Positions 16,212 through 25,552 of a stretch of DNA of 64,000 nucleotides are shown one piece after another (the stretch's first letter is position 1; every line of letters starts with the position of its first letter). The DNA lies in the NCBI RefSeq assembly GCF_021729085.1, contig NZ_JAJSAR010000001.1:1240001-1304000 (forward strand), in the 5' to 3' direction. A model generated the notes under the pieces. That model was not told the DNA's origin. It worked only from the letters and a program-made list of their open reading frames with translations, and ran no database searches. The position numbers were made by a program, and so were the translations under genes. Source of the stretch: Pseudohongiella sp. O18 (lineage in GTDB: Bacteria; Pseudomonadota; Gammaproteobacteria; Pseudomonadales; Pseudohongiellaceae).

Positions 16212-18032
16212 ATGAGCGAGTCGTCCAGGGCATTGGCCGTACTGCGGGAAATATTCGGCTACGAACAGTTCCGTGGTGCCCAGGCTGAAATTGTTGATAC
16301 GCTTGTCGCTGGTCACAGCGCATTGGTCTTGATGCCCACCGGTGGTGGCAAATCACTCTGTTACCAGGTTCCCTCCATCGTCCGGCCGGGCGTTGGCATC
16401 GTCATATCCCCGCTCATTGCCCTGATGCAGGATCAAGTAGATGCCCTGCGCGAACTGGGTGTGCGCGCTGGTTTCATCAACTCCTCATTAAGCCCGGAAC
16501 AATACGGTGAGACCATGCGGGCATTGCGTGCGGGTCAGCTTGACCTGCTGTACCTGGCGCCGGAGCGGCTTAGCCAGCCATCCACTCTCGATCTGCTGGA
16601 CTCACTGGAGATTGCCCTGTTTGCCATTGATGAGGCGCACTGCGTGTCACAGTGGGGACATGATTTTCGTTCAGACTACCTGACATTGTCGGTACTGCAG
16701 CAGCGCTTCCCATTGATACCCCGGGTGGCTCTGACAGCAACGGCTGATACTGCAACGAGACAGGAGATTATTGAAAGGCTGGCGCTGGAAGATGCCCGGC
16801 ATTTTGTGTCGGGTTTTGATCGACCCAATATTCAGTATCGCATCACCCAGAAACGCAATCCGCGCCAGCAGTTGATCGATTTCCTGCGCCGAGAGCACAG
16901 CGGCGATGCCGGCATCATCTACTGTCTGTCACGGCGCAAGACCGAGGAGACCGCTGCATGGCTGCAGCAGCAGGGTTTTGATGCGCTGCCATATCACGCC
17001 GGTCTCAGCGCTGAAGAGCGATTGCGCAATCAGCAGCGCTTCCTGCGGGAAGATGGTGTGATTGTGGTGGCAACCATCGCCTTTGGCATGGGCATAGACA
17101 AGCCCGATGTTCGATTTATAGTGCACCTGGATCTCCCGCGCAGCGTCGAGTCCTACTATCAGGAGACCGGTCGCGCTGGTCGGGATGGGGAACCAGCCAC
17201 GGCCTGGATGGTCTATGGTCTGCAGGATGTGATCAAGCTGCGGCAGATGATGGATGGATCGCAGGGGAATGAGCAATTCAAGCGTCTGGAACGGATCCGG
17301 CTGGATGCCATGCTTGGACTGTGCGAGATCACAAGCTGTCGCCGGCAGGCGCTGCGGCAGTATTTTGGCGAGCAGGCACCGGAGCAGTGCGGCAATTGCG
17401 ACACCTGTCTGAATCCGCCCCCGACATGGGATGGCACCGAGGCGTCGCAAAAGGCACTGTCATGCGTCTACCGGACCGGGCAGCGCTTTGGCGTAGCGTA
17501 TCTGATTGAGGTGCTGAGCGGGGTTGAAAGCGAGCGAGTGCTGAGCAATGGACACCATCGTGTGACGACCTTCGGCATTGGTCGCGAGCTTGATAAAGCG
17601 CACTGGCAGTCAGTATTCAGGCAGCTTGTGGCGCGCGGTTATCTGGGCGTGGATCACACCAGCTTTGGTGGCCTGTATCTGACAGAGAAGGCGCGCCCAG
17701 TGCTGCGCGGTGATGAACGCCTGCGTCTGCGTGAGGATATCAGCGACGTGGCAGGCGGACGGCGTCGATCCGGCGACCGCGGCGAGGTGCTGCTGCCTGA
17801 GGACAGGCGTCTATGGGAGGCATTGCGTCAGTGCCGCAAGCAGTTGGCGGACGAACATGATGTGCCGCCCTACGTGATCTTTCACGATAAAACCTTGCTG
17901 GACATGGTGCAGTTGCGGCCCCTCAATGCGCAGCAACTGCTGGCGGTTAATGGTGTCGGGCAGGGCAAGTTGAGCAAGTACGGTGAGGAATTCTTGCGAA
18001 TAATCAATGAGCACGAGCTCGATATGGTATAG
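16212..18032 (+). CDS. recQ: ATP-dependent DNA helicase RecQ
   Basis: 606 residues, close to E. coli RecQ. Walker A is [14 protein letters not shown], the DEAH box is in [17 protein letters not shown] and helicase motif VI is [10 protein letters not shown]. The zinc-binding region shows [17 protein letters not shown] then CGNCDTCL. A winged-helix RQC part follows, and a C-terminal HRDC domain (about 525-600) includes [17 protein letters not shown]. It unwinds DNA at forks and in recombination repair. It starts 4 bases after the DUF3014 stop. Confidence 0.95.
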   Translation: MSESSRALAVLREIFGYEQFRGAQAEIVDTLVAGHSALVLMPTGGGKSLCYQVPSIVRPGVGIVISPLIALMQDQVDALRELGVRAGFINSSLSPEQYGETMRALRAGQLDLLYLAPERLSQPSTLDLLDSLEIALFAIDEAHCVSQWGHDFRSDYLTLSVLQQRFPLIPRVALTATADTATRQEIIERLALEDARHFVSGFDRPNIQYRITQKRNPRQQLIDFLRREHSGDAGIIYCLSRRKTEETAAWLQQQGFDALPYHAGLSAEERLRNQQRFLREDGVIVVATIAFGMGIDKPDVRFIVHLDLPRSVESYYQETGRAGRDGEPATAWMVYGLQDVIKLRQMMDGSQGNEQFKRLERIRLDAMLGLCEITSCRRQALRQYFGEQAPEQCGNCDTCLNPPPTWDGTEASQKALSCVYRTGQRFGVAYLIEVLSGVESERVLSNGHHRVTTFGIGRELDKAHWQSVFRQLVARGYLGVDHTSFGGLYLTEKARPVLRGDERLRLREDISDVAGGRRRSGDRGEVLLPEDRRLWEALRQCRKQLADEHDVPPYVIFHDKTLLDMVQLRPLNAQQLLAVNGVGQGKLSKYGEEFLRIINEHELDMV

Positions 18033-18098
18033 AATGCGCCCCGTTTTTCGTTAAGCACCGGATTTACGTTCCGGAGGGCAGACAGGAGATTGGCAGGA

Positions 18099-19082
18099 AT
18101 GACAGGCTCGGTAGTAGTGGCGGCCATGTACCGCTTTGCACGATTGGAAGATTTCACAGATTTACGCGCACCACTGCATCGCGTGATGCTGGATAACCAG
18201 GTCAAAGGCACCTTGCTGCTGGCGCGTGAAGGCATTAACGGCACCATCGCAGGTTCGCGCGAGGGCATCGACGCCGTGCTGGCCTGGCTGCGCGATGACG
18301 ATCGTCTGGCCGCACTGGAAGTCAAAGAATCTTACACGGAAGACAATCCTTTCTACCGCACCAAGGTCAAACTCAAGAATGAGATCGTGACCATGGGCGT
18401 GGAAGATATCGATCCCTGCCATATTGTCGGCACCTACGTGAAACCGTCGGACTGGAACGCCCTGATATCCGACCCGGATGTGACCGTAATCGACACGCGT
18501 AATGACTACGAGTACCAGATTGGCACCTTCAAAGGGGCGATCAACCCGGAAACCGACGCCTTCCGCGAATTCCCGCGCTATGTGAAGCAGAATCTCAATC
18601 CGCAGAAACACAAAAAAGTGGCGATGTTCTGCACCGGCGGCATTCGCTGTGAGAAGTCGACTGCATTCCTCAAACAACAGGGTTTTGAAGAGGTCTACCA
18701 CCTGGAAGGTGGCATCCTCAAATATCTGGAGGAAGTGCCGCAGGAGCAGTCACTGTGGCAGGGTGAGTGTTTCGTGTTTGATAACCGGGTGACGGTTAAC
18801 CATCAGCTGGAGCGCGGCTCTTACGATCAGTGTCATGCTTGCCGCATGCCTATCACGGATGAGGAAAAAGCCTCGGAGCATTTCCGTCCGGGCATCAGCT
18901 GCCCGCATTGCTACGACAGGCACAGCCAGGAACAGCTGCGTCGCTATGCCGAGCGCGAGCGCCAGATGCAGCTGGCCCGGGAGCGGGGTGAGCATCACAT
19001 TGGTGAACCTATGTCAGCCGTCATCAGGCGACGACGACAGGAAAAGCTGGCAGCCAAGCTGGAGCAGCGTCAGGCTGGTTGA
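18099..19082 (+). CDS. trhO: tRNA uridine(34) hydroxylase TrhO (rhodanese family)
   Basis: 327 residues from the ATG at 18099; an in-frame TTG at 18090 is less likely because the AGGAGA site would be too close. TrhO makes 5-hydroxyuridine at the tRNA wobble position using prephenate-derived oxygen chemistry. The N-terminal domain has [16 protein letters not shown], the middle rhodanese domain has the loop [12 protein letters not shown] with the key Cys, and the C-terminal part has paired cysteines (QCHACRMPI and CPHCYDRH) that probably bind zinc, ending in a charged coiled tail. Also known as YceA. Confidence 0.92.
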   Translation: MTGSVVVAAMYRFARLEDFTDLRAPLHRVMLDNQVKGTLLLAREGINGTIAGSREGIDAVLAWLRDDDRLAALEVKESYTEDNPFYRTKVKLKNEIVTMGVEDIDPCHIVGTYVKPSDWNALISDPDVTVIDTRNDYEYQIGTFKGAINPETDAFREFPRYVKQNLNPQKHKKVAMFCTGGIRCEKSTAFLKQQGFEEVYHLEGGILKYLEEVPQEQSLWQGECFVFDNRVTVNHQLERGSYDQCHACRMPITDEEKASEHFRPGISCPHCYDRHSQEQLRRYAERERQMQLARERGEHHIGEPMSAVIRRRRQEKLAAKLEQRQAG

Positions 19083-19100
19083 TGCTGTCCTGGCAGTAGC

Positions 19101-19322
19101 TCAGGACTGCTCTTCGCAATACGCAAACCTGGGCACATGCTTTCCATCAATACTGACGGTTTCAGTAAACATGGTCAGCGGCCTGACCCACAGGCCGCGT
19201 TCGCCATACTGTGGCCGGTACACCACCAGCGCTTCCTCGGTTTCGCTGTGACGGGCTACGCCGATCACATCGTATAATGGTCCTTTGTAGTGGCGGTAAG
19301 TACCGGGCTTCAGGTCGGTCAT
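19101..19322 (-). CDS. DUF1653 family protein
   Basis: 73 residues starting MTDLKPGTYRHYKGPLYDVI. The core matches the DUF1653 pattern (YRHYKG..Y.V.GVARHSETEEALVVYRPQYGE), a small beta-rich fold common in proteobacteria with no known function. The frame extends 24 codons upstream to 19394, but the family begins at this Met. It is convergent with trhO, with an 18-bp gap. Confidence 0.85.
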   Translation of the reverse strand: MTDLKPGTYRHYKGPLYDVIGVARHSETEEALVVYRPQYGERGLWVRPLTMFTETVSIDGKHVPRFAYCEEQS

Positions 19323-19445
19323 GACAATTCCAGACAGTAAGTTGGCGAAACAGGGATTGTCGCGTAGTCTATTACAGCTCTGAATCCAACCCAACCGTAT
19401 AAATGACGCTGGACAGCGGCGTCAGTATTTAATCAGGAGTATTGC

Positions 19446-19772
19446 ATGATCGCGCCGGGACGCCTGTTGTTAACCTCATCCGTGTGTTTGTTGCTGGCGG
19501 CCTGTGCCTCTCAGCAGCCTTCCAAGCAGGTTCTGATTCAGGGCACCTGGACGGCGGAGTTTGAAGGGCAGGCGGTGACGCTGGAATACAGTGTCAGCGA
19601 GGTCACCGTGCGCGATTTTGGTATCAGCTTTCCCTATGAATGGGTCGATGATAATCATATCCGCCTGAATGCCATGGGGCAGCAGGTTGTCAGTGCAATC
19701 GAATTCGAGACGCCCGATGAAATGCATCAGATTACTGATGGTGATGTGCAGGTATTGTATCGCGTCAGGTAA
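19446..19772 (+). CDS. Small lipoprotein, hypothetical
   Basis: 108 residues with an AGGAG site before the ATG. A type II signal with lipobox LLAAC (Cys20) predicts a lipid-anchored periplasmic protein. The mature part is beta-rich: GTWTAEFEGQAVTLEYSVSE, then a phenylalanine/tryptophan patch, and a closing QVLYRVR. It resembles small lipocalin-like folds but I do not recognise a family. A bidirectional terminator follows. Confidence 0.7.
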   Translation: MIAPGRLLLTSSVCLLLAACASQQPSKQVLIQGTWTAEFEGQAVTLEYSVSEVTVRDFGISFPYEWVDDNHIRLNAMGQQVVSAIEFETPDEMHQITDGDVQVLYRVR

Positions 19773-19816
19773 CGCCACAGGGCTTGCTGTCACAGCAATA
19801 AACTTGTCACAGTAAT

Positions 19817-19854
19817 AAAAAAGCCGCCAGGGGCTTGACCCGTGGCGGCTTTTT
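19817..19854. terminator. Bidirectional intrinsic terminator
   Basis: AAGCCGCCA (19821-19829) pairs with TGGCGGCTT (19843-19851), with an inner GGG/CCC stem, an upstream A-run and a downstream T-run. It serves the lipoprotein gene on one side and the His/Asp-rich gene on the other. Confidence 0.9.
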
Positions 19855-19877
19855 GTTTGCCAGTGACTTAAACTGGA

Positions 19878-21152
19878 TTATTCCTGTTCACCTGCACCCT
19901 CCGCGCAGATGGTCACGAAGGCGGCAACATCGCTGGCCCCCGACACAGCAATCGATGGAATGATGACCGTGTTAACGTCGCCAGTCCAGAACAGCCCTCC
20001 GCTGAAGGGTGCGGTTGTATCAATGCTGTAAGTTATCGGTTGATCAACTGTGTAAGAGCCCTGGGCGCCCACATACAAATCAACGCGGCGGATGTCGAAA
20101 CCAGTAACTGGCGACAGGATCATGCCGAAGGCGCCGACACCGGCTGACGAAATCGTGCCATTGCCGTAAGCTGCACCTACATCAAGTGAGTCAGTCAGAA
20201 CAAATGACTGCCCTGAGCCATTGAAGACCAGAGGCAGACCGACGCTGCGCGTATCGGTAATACCGCAGTTTTCGGGCAGCCCGCTGCCGTTGTCATCGTC
20301 ATCATCATCGTCATCATCGTCGTTCGCGCATTCGGCGTTGACACCGAAGTAGGTCGCCCAGCTGCCTTTCTCTGTGAAGCGGGTTTCACCTGCCCAGGCT
20401 GATTCGGTCTGTCCGGATTTAGAGACGACACCATGAGCTGCAACCAGCAGTGCGGAGGGGTCGGCGCAATAGCTTTCCGGATCAATGCCCAGATCGCTGG
20501 CGGGAATCGTGAACGTGTGGGTACCAACGCCCATCACACTCGCCGTATAGGGAAATTGCCCCGGGCTTGGGCTGCCTTTTCTGGTGGTGGGCGCATCATC
20601 CAGGGATGTTCCAACCCACAGGTGCGGCTCGGACAGTTCCCAGCCATCTTCCAGAATGTAGTCTACCAGCAGGTTGTCGCCGTCCAGCGTCACACAGACA
20701 CTGCCCACTACGATATGCTGTCCTGCGCGGTAAATGGCGCAATTGCCGTCTACAACAGCGACATCATCGCCGCTGCCAGCGCTGTCGTCGTCATCATTGC
20801 TACCATGGTTGTGCCCATGGCCTTTGCCCTTATGGTCCGGGTGACCCTTGCCGGGTCCGTCGTGATCATGACCACGATCTTTATCTTTTCCCTTGCCTTT
20901 ATTGTCGCCGTCATCGTCGTGATCACTGCCTCCATGGTTGTGCCCATGGCCTTTGCCCTTGTGGTCCGGGTGACCCTTGCCGGGTCCGTCGTGATCGTGG
21001 CCGCGCGCTTTGTTGTTCGAATCGGAGGCGTTGGTCACTTCAGCCTGATTCTTGGACTTCGCTTCAGCAGCCTGTGCGCCCAAAACGGTGAACGCGGCCA
21101 GGCCGCAGACGGCAATGGCCAGCGTCAGTTTTTTAGGTGTTATCTGATGCAT
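19878..21152 (-). CDS. Secreted His/Asp-rich repeat protein
   Basis: 424 residues. Signal peptide about 1-29 (ending AQAAEA). Residues 50-92 and 93-118 are tandem copies of a 43-residue unit rich in Gly, His, Asp and Lys (GHDHDGPGKGHPDHKGKG in both), with many HxH and DHD motifs able to bind metal ions. Then an Asp-rich spacer, a Cys-containing beta-type domain (about 137-275) with WELSEPHLWVG and, near its end, ESAWAGETRF and SWATYFG, a run of ten Asp (278-287), and a second beta-type domain (about 293-424). The ESAWA/WATYF pattern recurs in secreted proteins of marine bacteria as I remember them. Metal or calcium binding outside the cell is inferred, not shown. Confidence 0.85.
   Translation of the reverse strand: MHQITPKKLTLAIAVCGLAAFTVLGAQAAEAKSKNQAEVTNASDSNNKARGHDHDGPGKGHPDHKGKGHGHNHGGSDHDDDGDNKGKGKDKDRGHDHDGPGKGHPDHKGKGHGHNHGSNDDDDSAGSGDDVAVVDGNCAIYRAGQHIVVGSVCVTLDGDNLLVDYILEDGWELSEPHLWVGTSLDDAPTTRKGSPSPGQFPYTASVMGVGTHTFTIPASDLGIDPESYCADPSALLVAAHGVVSKSGQTESAWAGETRFTEKGSWATYFGVNAECANDDDDDDDDDDNGSGLPENCGITDTRSVGLPLVFNGSGQSFVLTDSLDVGAAYGNGTISSAGVGAFGMILSPVTGFDIRRVDLYVGAQGSYTVDQPITYSIDTTAPFSGGLFWTGDVNTVIIPSIAVSGASDVAAFVTICAEGAGEQE
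20292..20321 (-). repeat. GAC/GAT microsatellite encoding ten Asp
   Basis: Ten consecutive Asp codons made of alternating GAC and GAT between the two beta-type domains of the secreted protein. Such in-frame triplet runs can change length by slippage without a frameshift. Confidence 0.9.
20803..20999 (-). repeat. 129-bp-period direct repeat inside the His/Asp-rich gene
   Basis: Segments 20803-20870 and 20932-20999 are almost identical over 68 bases and lie exactly 129 bases (43 codons) apart. The near-absence of silent differences suggests a recent duplication or gene conversion. Confidence 0.9.
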
Positions 21153-21440
21153 GATCGGTGTCCTTCTTTCTCGATTTTCGTTTCAGTTGCAACGCCTGAT
21201 GCAGCATGGCTTGCAACGAGAGTTCATAAGGGACTATGCGGTGATGGTAATTCTACTCTCAATTGAGCGATATTCCAGTGGTTTGTGGCGCGGACTGTGG
21301 AAAAAAGCGGGTAACTTTGGGTAATTCCCCGGGCTATTTGCCGTTAATATGAATTCATTCAATTTTATGTCACAGACTATCGACGCGCGCAAACGCGCTG
21401 GGTTATGCTTGGGGCTTGCCTTGACCTGATTGAATTCGAT
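21153..21440. other. Divergent intergenic region before the oligopeptide ABC operon
   Basis: About 290 bases between the His/Asp-rich gene and the transporter operon. It contains AT-rich stretches and a TTATGCT -10-like box near 21400 but no convincing -35, and no gene I can support. Confidence 0.5.
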
Positions 21441-23189
21441 ATGAAGCAGTCCGAATCCCTGCCAACGACAGACCCATCATCTACAGTGCCGGCACCCGGT
21501 GACCGCATGACCCGCGCCGCAGCCAGGCAGCTGGCGATCTATGCGGCTGTTGTAGTACTCGCGCTGGTGGTGGCCATGTTTGGCTTGAATTATCTGGCCA
21601 GCCTGACCAGCAGCGCGGCCGGCATGTCGCGCGAAGCCGTTGATGTGGAAAACAACATCATCACCTCCTATCTGCGCGAAGAACCTCCTCAGATGAACAG
21701 CATGCGCTCCAGTGATGCCATCAGCAGCATGGTCATGGCGCATGTTATGGAAGGTCTGCTGCGCTACGACGAGAACAGCGAGCTGGCGCCGGGTGTTGCC
21801 GAGCGCTGGGAGCAGGACGGCAGAACCGTTACATTCTGGCTGCGTGACGATGCCCGCTGGAGTAACGGCGAGCCGGTCACCGCCCATGACTTCGAATTTG
21901 CATGGAAGAACGTGCTGGCACCTGCTACAGGGTCCCAGTATGCCTTTCTGCTGTATCCCATCCTGAATGCCGAAGCCGCCAATAATGGCGAAGTCTCCAC
22001 TGATGAAGTCGGTGTCGAGGCGGTGGATGATCATACGCTGGTGGTCACGCTGGAAACCCCGATTGCCTACTTCGACCGCATGGTGGCCTATATGACCTTC
22101 ATGCCGGTCAATCAGGAATTCTTCGAACAGACGAATGGCCGTTACGGCGCTGACGCAGACCAGATGATCTACAACGGGCCCTTCATTATGACCAGCTGGG
22201 TGCATGGCGCGAGCATGCAGTTGCGCAAGAACCCCTATTACTGGGACGCGGACCGGATCAAGCTGGATGGTATTGATTACGCCCACATGACCAGCGACTC
22301 CAATACCCTGCAGAATCTGTTCAAGGACGGCCAGATCGTGATTGCCGATCTGACCTCCGAAATGCTTGAGGAGGCCATGTTCCAGCGCTGGCCGCTGAGC
22401 CAGTTCATGGAAGGCACTACCTTCTATGCCGAATTCAATCATCGTCCTGACCGGCTGACGCGTAACCTTAATCTGCGCAAAGCCATGCTGCTGGTCCATG
22501 ACCCCAGCGAACTGGTGAATCGTGTTATCAAATTGCCCGGATATGTGCCTGCCGAGACGCTGTTCCCACGCTGGGTTCAGGGTATGGATGGTTCATTGCG
22601 AGAGGAATACCCGCTGCCACCGCTGCAGCGTGATGTTGAAAAGGCCCGCGAACACCTGCAGATGGCCCTGGATGAGCTGGGTCTGGAAGAGCTGCCACCA
22701 CTGGTTTTCCTTTCCAGTGATACACCGGTCGCCCGCATTCAGTCGGAGTACTATCAGGAAGTGTTCCGACGCTACCTTGGTATCGAGCTGCTGATCGACA
22801 GGCAGGTGTTTCGTCAGCGGCTGGAAAAAATGACAGCCGGTGATTTTGATCTGGTCGGCGCTGGCTGGGGTCCTGACTACAACGACCCGTTGACCTTTGC
22901 TGATCTGTTCGCGTCCTGGAATCTTAATAACCGGGGTCGCTACAGCAACCCCGAGCTGGATGCGCAGGTGCGAATTGCACAGAGTTCGCTTGATCCGCAG
23001 GAGCGCACAGATGCTTTTGGTGAAATCCATCGCATCATCCGCGATCAGGCAGTGATCATGCCAGACTACGAGCGTGGCTATGTGTACGTGACAGATCCCC
23101 GGGTCAAGGGCATCGTTCGTCACGTGTTTGGTGCAGAAACTGACTTCACCAATGCCTGGATTGATGCCGACGCAGGAGAAGAACAATAA
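21441..23189 (+). CDS. oppA: Oligopeptide ABC transporter substrate-binding protein (OppA-like), membrane-anchored
   Basis: 582 residues from the ATG at 21441; the upstream in-frame start at 21405 lacks a ribosome site and 21507 is a third possibility. SBP family 5 features are clear: LREEPPQMNSMRSSD, MAHVMEGLLRYDENSELAPGVAERWEQ and ARWSNGEPVTAHDFEFAWKNVL. It binds peptides in the periplasm for OppBCDF. There is no lipobox or cleavage site; instead an uncleaved-looking helix (about 30-50) follows a basic segment, so it is probably anchored in the inner membrane. It heads a five-gene operon; oppB starts right at its stop. Confidence 0.93.
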   Translation: MKQSESLPTTDPSSTVPAPGDRMTRAAARQLAIYAAVVVLALVVAMFGLNYLASLTSSAAGMSREAVDVENNIITSYLREEPPQMNSMRSSDAISSMVMAHVMEGLLRYDENSELAPGVAERWEQDGRTVTFWLRDDARWSNGEPVTAHDFEFAWKNVLAPATGSQYAFLLYPILNAEAANNGEVSTDEVGVEAVDDHTLVVTLETPIAYFDRMVAYMTFMPVNQEFFEQTNGRYGADADQMIYNGPFIMTSWVHGASMQLRKNPYYWDADRIKLDGIDYAHMTSDSNTLQNLFKDGQIVIADLTSEMLEEAMFQRWPLSQFMEGTTFYAEFNHRPDRLTRNLNLRKAMLLVHDPSELVNRVIKLPGYVPAETLFPRWVQGMDGSLREEYPLPPLQRDVEKAREHLQMALDELGLEELPPLVFLSSDTPVARIQSEYYQEVFRRYLGIELLIDRQVFRQRLEKMTAGDFDLVGAGWGPDYNDPLTFADLFASWNLNNRGRYSNPELDAQVRIAQSSLDPQERTDAFGEIHRIIRDQAVIMPDYERGYVYVTDPRVKGIVRHVFGAETDFTNAWIDADAGEEQ

Positions 23190-24122
23190 ATGTGGCTGTA
23201 TACCCTTAAGCGCCTGTTACAGGGTGTAATCACTGTCTGGTTTATTGCCACCGCCACGTTTTTTGGCATGCACAGCGTTCCTGGCGACCCATTGTCTGGC
23301 GAGCGCGCCACCAATGAAGTCATTCGCGCCAACCTGGAGGCGCGCTACGGCCTGGATCGACCGGTCACTGAGCAGTACTTCATTTTTATGGGGAACATGC
23401 TGCGTGGCGACTTCGGCATTTCCTACACGCAGCAGAATCGTGAAGTAAATGACATCATCCGCGAGCATTTCCCTGTTTCAGCGACTCTTGGTCTGCTGGC
23501 TGTGCTGTTTGCCGCAGCCGGTGGCATCCTGTTTGGTGCCCTGACAGCGCTGTATCGCAATCGCCTGCCCGACTACATCATCATGTTTCTGGTCATCCTG
23601 GGTATATCGGTGCCCAGCTTCGTATTTGCCGCGCTGGGTCAGTTGTCGCTGGTTAACGTGAACAACGTTCTGGGATTTTCGATTCTGCCGGTGGCTGGCT
23701 GGGGTACGGTGGGCCATATGCTGTTGCCGGCGCTGGTACTTGGTCTCGGTACCATGGCCTATATGACACGCCTGATGCGCTCCTCAATGCTTGAGGTAAT
23801 GAGTGCTGACTATATCCGTACGGCGAAGGCCAAGGGTCTTTCGCCCACCCGCATTTTTGCGCGCCATCAGCTCCGCAATGCAGTGATGCCCGTCATTACA
23901 GTGCTGGGACCCGCCATCGCGGCCATCACTACCGGTGGATTTGTGGTAGAGCTGGTATTTGCCATTCCGGGCCTGGGACGCTACTTCGTTCAGGCGGTGC
24001 AACAACTCGACTACACCGTCATCATGGGAACCACCGTGTTCTATGGTGCTTTCCTGGTGTTCATGGTCATCATGGTGGATCTGGTCTACAGCTGGATTGA
24101 TCCGCGCGTCAGACTGCAGTAA
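23190..24122 (+). CDS. oppB: Oligopeptide ABC transporter permease OppB
   Basis: 310 residues with six membrane helices. The N-terminal helix (LLQGVITVWFIATATFFGMHSVPGDP) is the OppB/DppB signature. The EAA loop that contacts the ATPases is in YIRTAKAKGLSPTRIFARHQLRNA, followed by the conserved GFVVELVFAIPGLG. The ATG follows the oppA stop directly. Function: one half of the peptide channel in the inner membrane. Confidence 0.95.
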   Translation: MWLYTLKRLLQGVITVWFIATATFFGMHSVPGDPLSGERATNEVIRANLEARYGLDRPVTEQYFIFMGNMLRGDFGISYTQQNREVNDIIREHFPVSATLGLLAVLFAAAGGILFGALTALYRNRLPDYIIMFLVILGISVPSFVFAALGQLSLVNVNNVLGFSILPVAGWGTVGHMLLPALVLGLGTMAYMTRLMRSSMLEVMSADYIRTAKAKGLSPTRIFARHQLRNAVMPVITVLGPAIAAITTGGFVVELVFAIPGLGRYFVQAVQQLDYTVIMGTTVFYGAFLVFMVIMVDLVYSWIDPRVRLQ

Positions 24123-24139
24123 GGGGATCAGGTCACGGT

Positions 24140-25552
24140 ATGGATCAACATTCAAAACACCCATCGGCAGCCGTTGTGCCCACCCTGCGTCCCACCGATT
24201 TTGAGGTGCTCGGCACCCAGTCGTCTGCGCCTGTGCTGGTGCGACCTTCACGTTCCTACTGGCAGGATGCCTGGCAACGACTGAAATCCAACAAGCGTGC
24301 GCTGGTGTCACTGTATCTGGTTATAGGCCTTATTCTGTTCACTTTTGTGGGGCCGCTGGTGTGGCGGGTAGATCCAGCGCTGCAGGATATTGACCAGATT
24401 AGTCTGGCGCCTGGCGCAGATCGCCGTGCACTGGTCGTTGAGCCATTCTCCGCCTGGGATGGGGTAACTGAGTGGCAGCAGTCGCAGGGGCAGAGCGGTC
24501 TGCGCGTAGCTGACAGTCCTAACACCCAGAGTGTCCGTCTGAAATGGGATGCGTCGCTAACTGCGGGCGGTTACCTCGTTTATCGCAATATCTACGAACC
24601 GGAAGGCATGGATTCGCTAGGGTTGCCATTGATGGAAATCGAGAACCCGTCACAGGCTTATTACGAAGATCGTCTCGACCTGCAACCCGACGTCTATTAT
24701 TACTCGCTGGTAGAGCTCAATGACAACGGGCAGCCCATGGGTGACTATCAGATGGTGACAGCCGAGGTCAGGCGCGTCATTACTGTCGATGAGGTAATCG
24801 CCCGCAATCTGGTTGACGATCCTTCAGCATTAATGCCGGGTGATGAGGTCATGCTGGCCTGGCACCCGCTGGGTACGGACTACCTCGGTCGCGACATGCT
24901 GGCCCGCCTTATGGCAGGCGCTCAGGTATCCCTGTTTATTGGTCTGCTGGCGCCTCTGCTGTTCGTCAGTTTCGGTGTGGTCTATGGCGCTACTGCCGGA
25001 TTCATCGGCGGTCGTCTGGATCAGCTGTTCATGCGTTTCGCTGACTTTGTGGTGGCATTGCCCTTCCTGCTGTTCATGATTCTGTTCCAGGTCGTATTTG
25101 GGATTGGACCAGGCGAAAGCGGCATCATACCGATGCTCGTGGCGCTGGTCATATTGTCCTGGCCGGCCACTGCACGCCTGGTGCGCGGGCAGATTCTGCA
25201 GATTCGAGAGGAAGCCTATGTCAGTGCCGCGAAGCTACTGGGCGCATCCAACAAGTATCTGATTACCCGGCATATGATCCCCAATACGTTGGGTGTCATT
25301 CTGGTTACCCTGACGTTTGCGGTGCCAACTGCCATCTTTACAGAGGCATTCCTGTCCTTTATTGGCATGGGTGTCGCGCCACCCACGGCGTCCTGGGGCA
25401 GTATGTGCAACGAAGGTCTGAAGACCATGCTGACGCATCCTCATGAACTTATCTTCCCGGCTGCCATGATCAGTATTACCGTGCTCGCCTTCAATCTGCT
25501 GGGCGACGGCCTGCGCGATGCCCTGGATGCGAGAATGAGGAGTTCCGAATGA
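24140..25552 (+). CDS. oppC: Oligopeptide ABC transporter permease OppC with inserted fibronectin-III-like domain
   Basis: 470 residues, much longer than the usual 290-310. After the standard N-terminus (QRLKSNKRALVSLYLVIG, helix 54-73) there is a roughly 160-residue periplasmic insert. Residues about 122-212 read like a fibronectin type III fold: SVRLKWDAS, GGYLVYRNIYE, then LQPDVYYYSLVELNDNGQPMG. The normal OppC sequence resumes at HPLGTDYLGRDMLARLMAGA (242-261), followed by five helices and the EAA loop (VSAAKLLGASNKYLITRHMIPN). The reading frame is intact with no sign of a frameshift, so the insert is real. It may contact the anchored OppA or the cell wall. Stop overlaps oppD (ATGA). Confidence 0.93.
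   Translation: MDQHSKHPSAAVVPTLRPTDFEVLGTQSSAPVLVRPSRSYWQDAWQRLKSNKRALVSLYLVIGLILFTFVGPLVWRVDPALQDIDQISLAPGADRRALVVEPFSAWDGVTEWQQSQGQSGLRVADSPNTQSVRLKWDASLTAGGYLVYRNIYEPEGMDSLGLPLMEIENPSQAYYEDRLDLQPDVYYYSLVELNDNGQPMGDYQMVTAEVRRVITVDEVIARNLVDDPSALMPGDEVMLAWHPLGTDYLGRDMLARLMAGAQVSLFIGLLAPLLFVSFGVVYGATAGFIGGRLDQLFMRFADFVVALPFLLFMILFQVVFGIGPGESGIIPMLVALVILSWPATARLVRGQILQIREEAYVSAAKLLGASNKYLITRHMIPNTLGVILVTLTFAVPTAIFTEAFLSFIGMGVAPPTASWGSMCNEGLKTMLTHPHELIFPAAMISITVLAFNLLGDGLRDALDARMRSSE

Noticed and set aside
20433-21266. 277-codon plus-strand frame opposite the His/Asp-rich gene
   Set aside because: It looks like a membrane protein only because the reverse complement of His/Asp/Gly codons gives Val/Met/Ala; the minus frame has the signal peptide and domain motifs.
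21477-22499. 340-codon minus-strand frame inside oppA
   Set aside because: Shadow of the oppA coding strand, His/Gln-rich composition without motifs.
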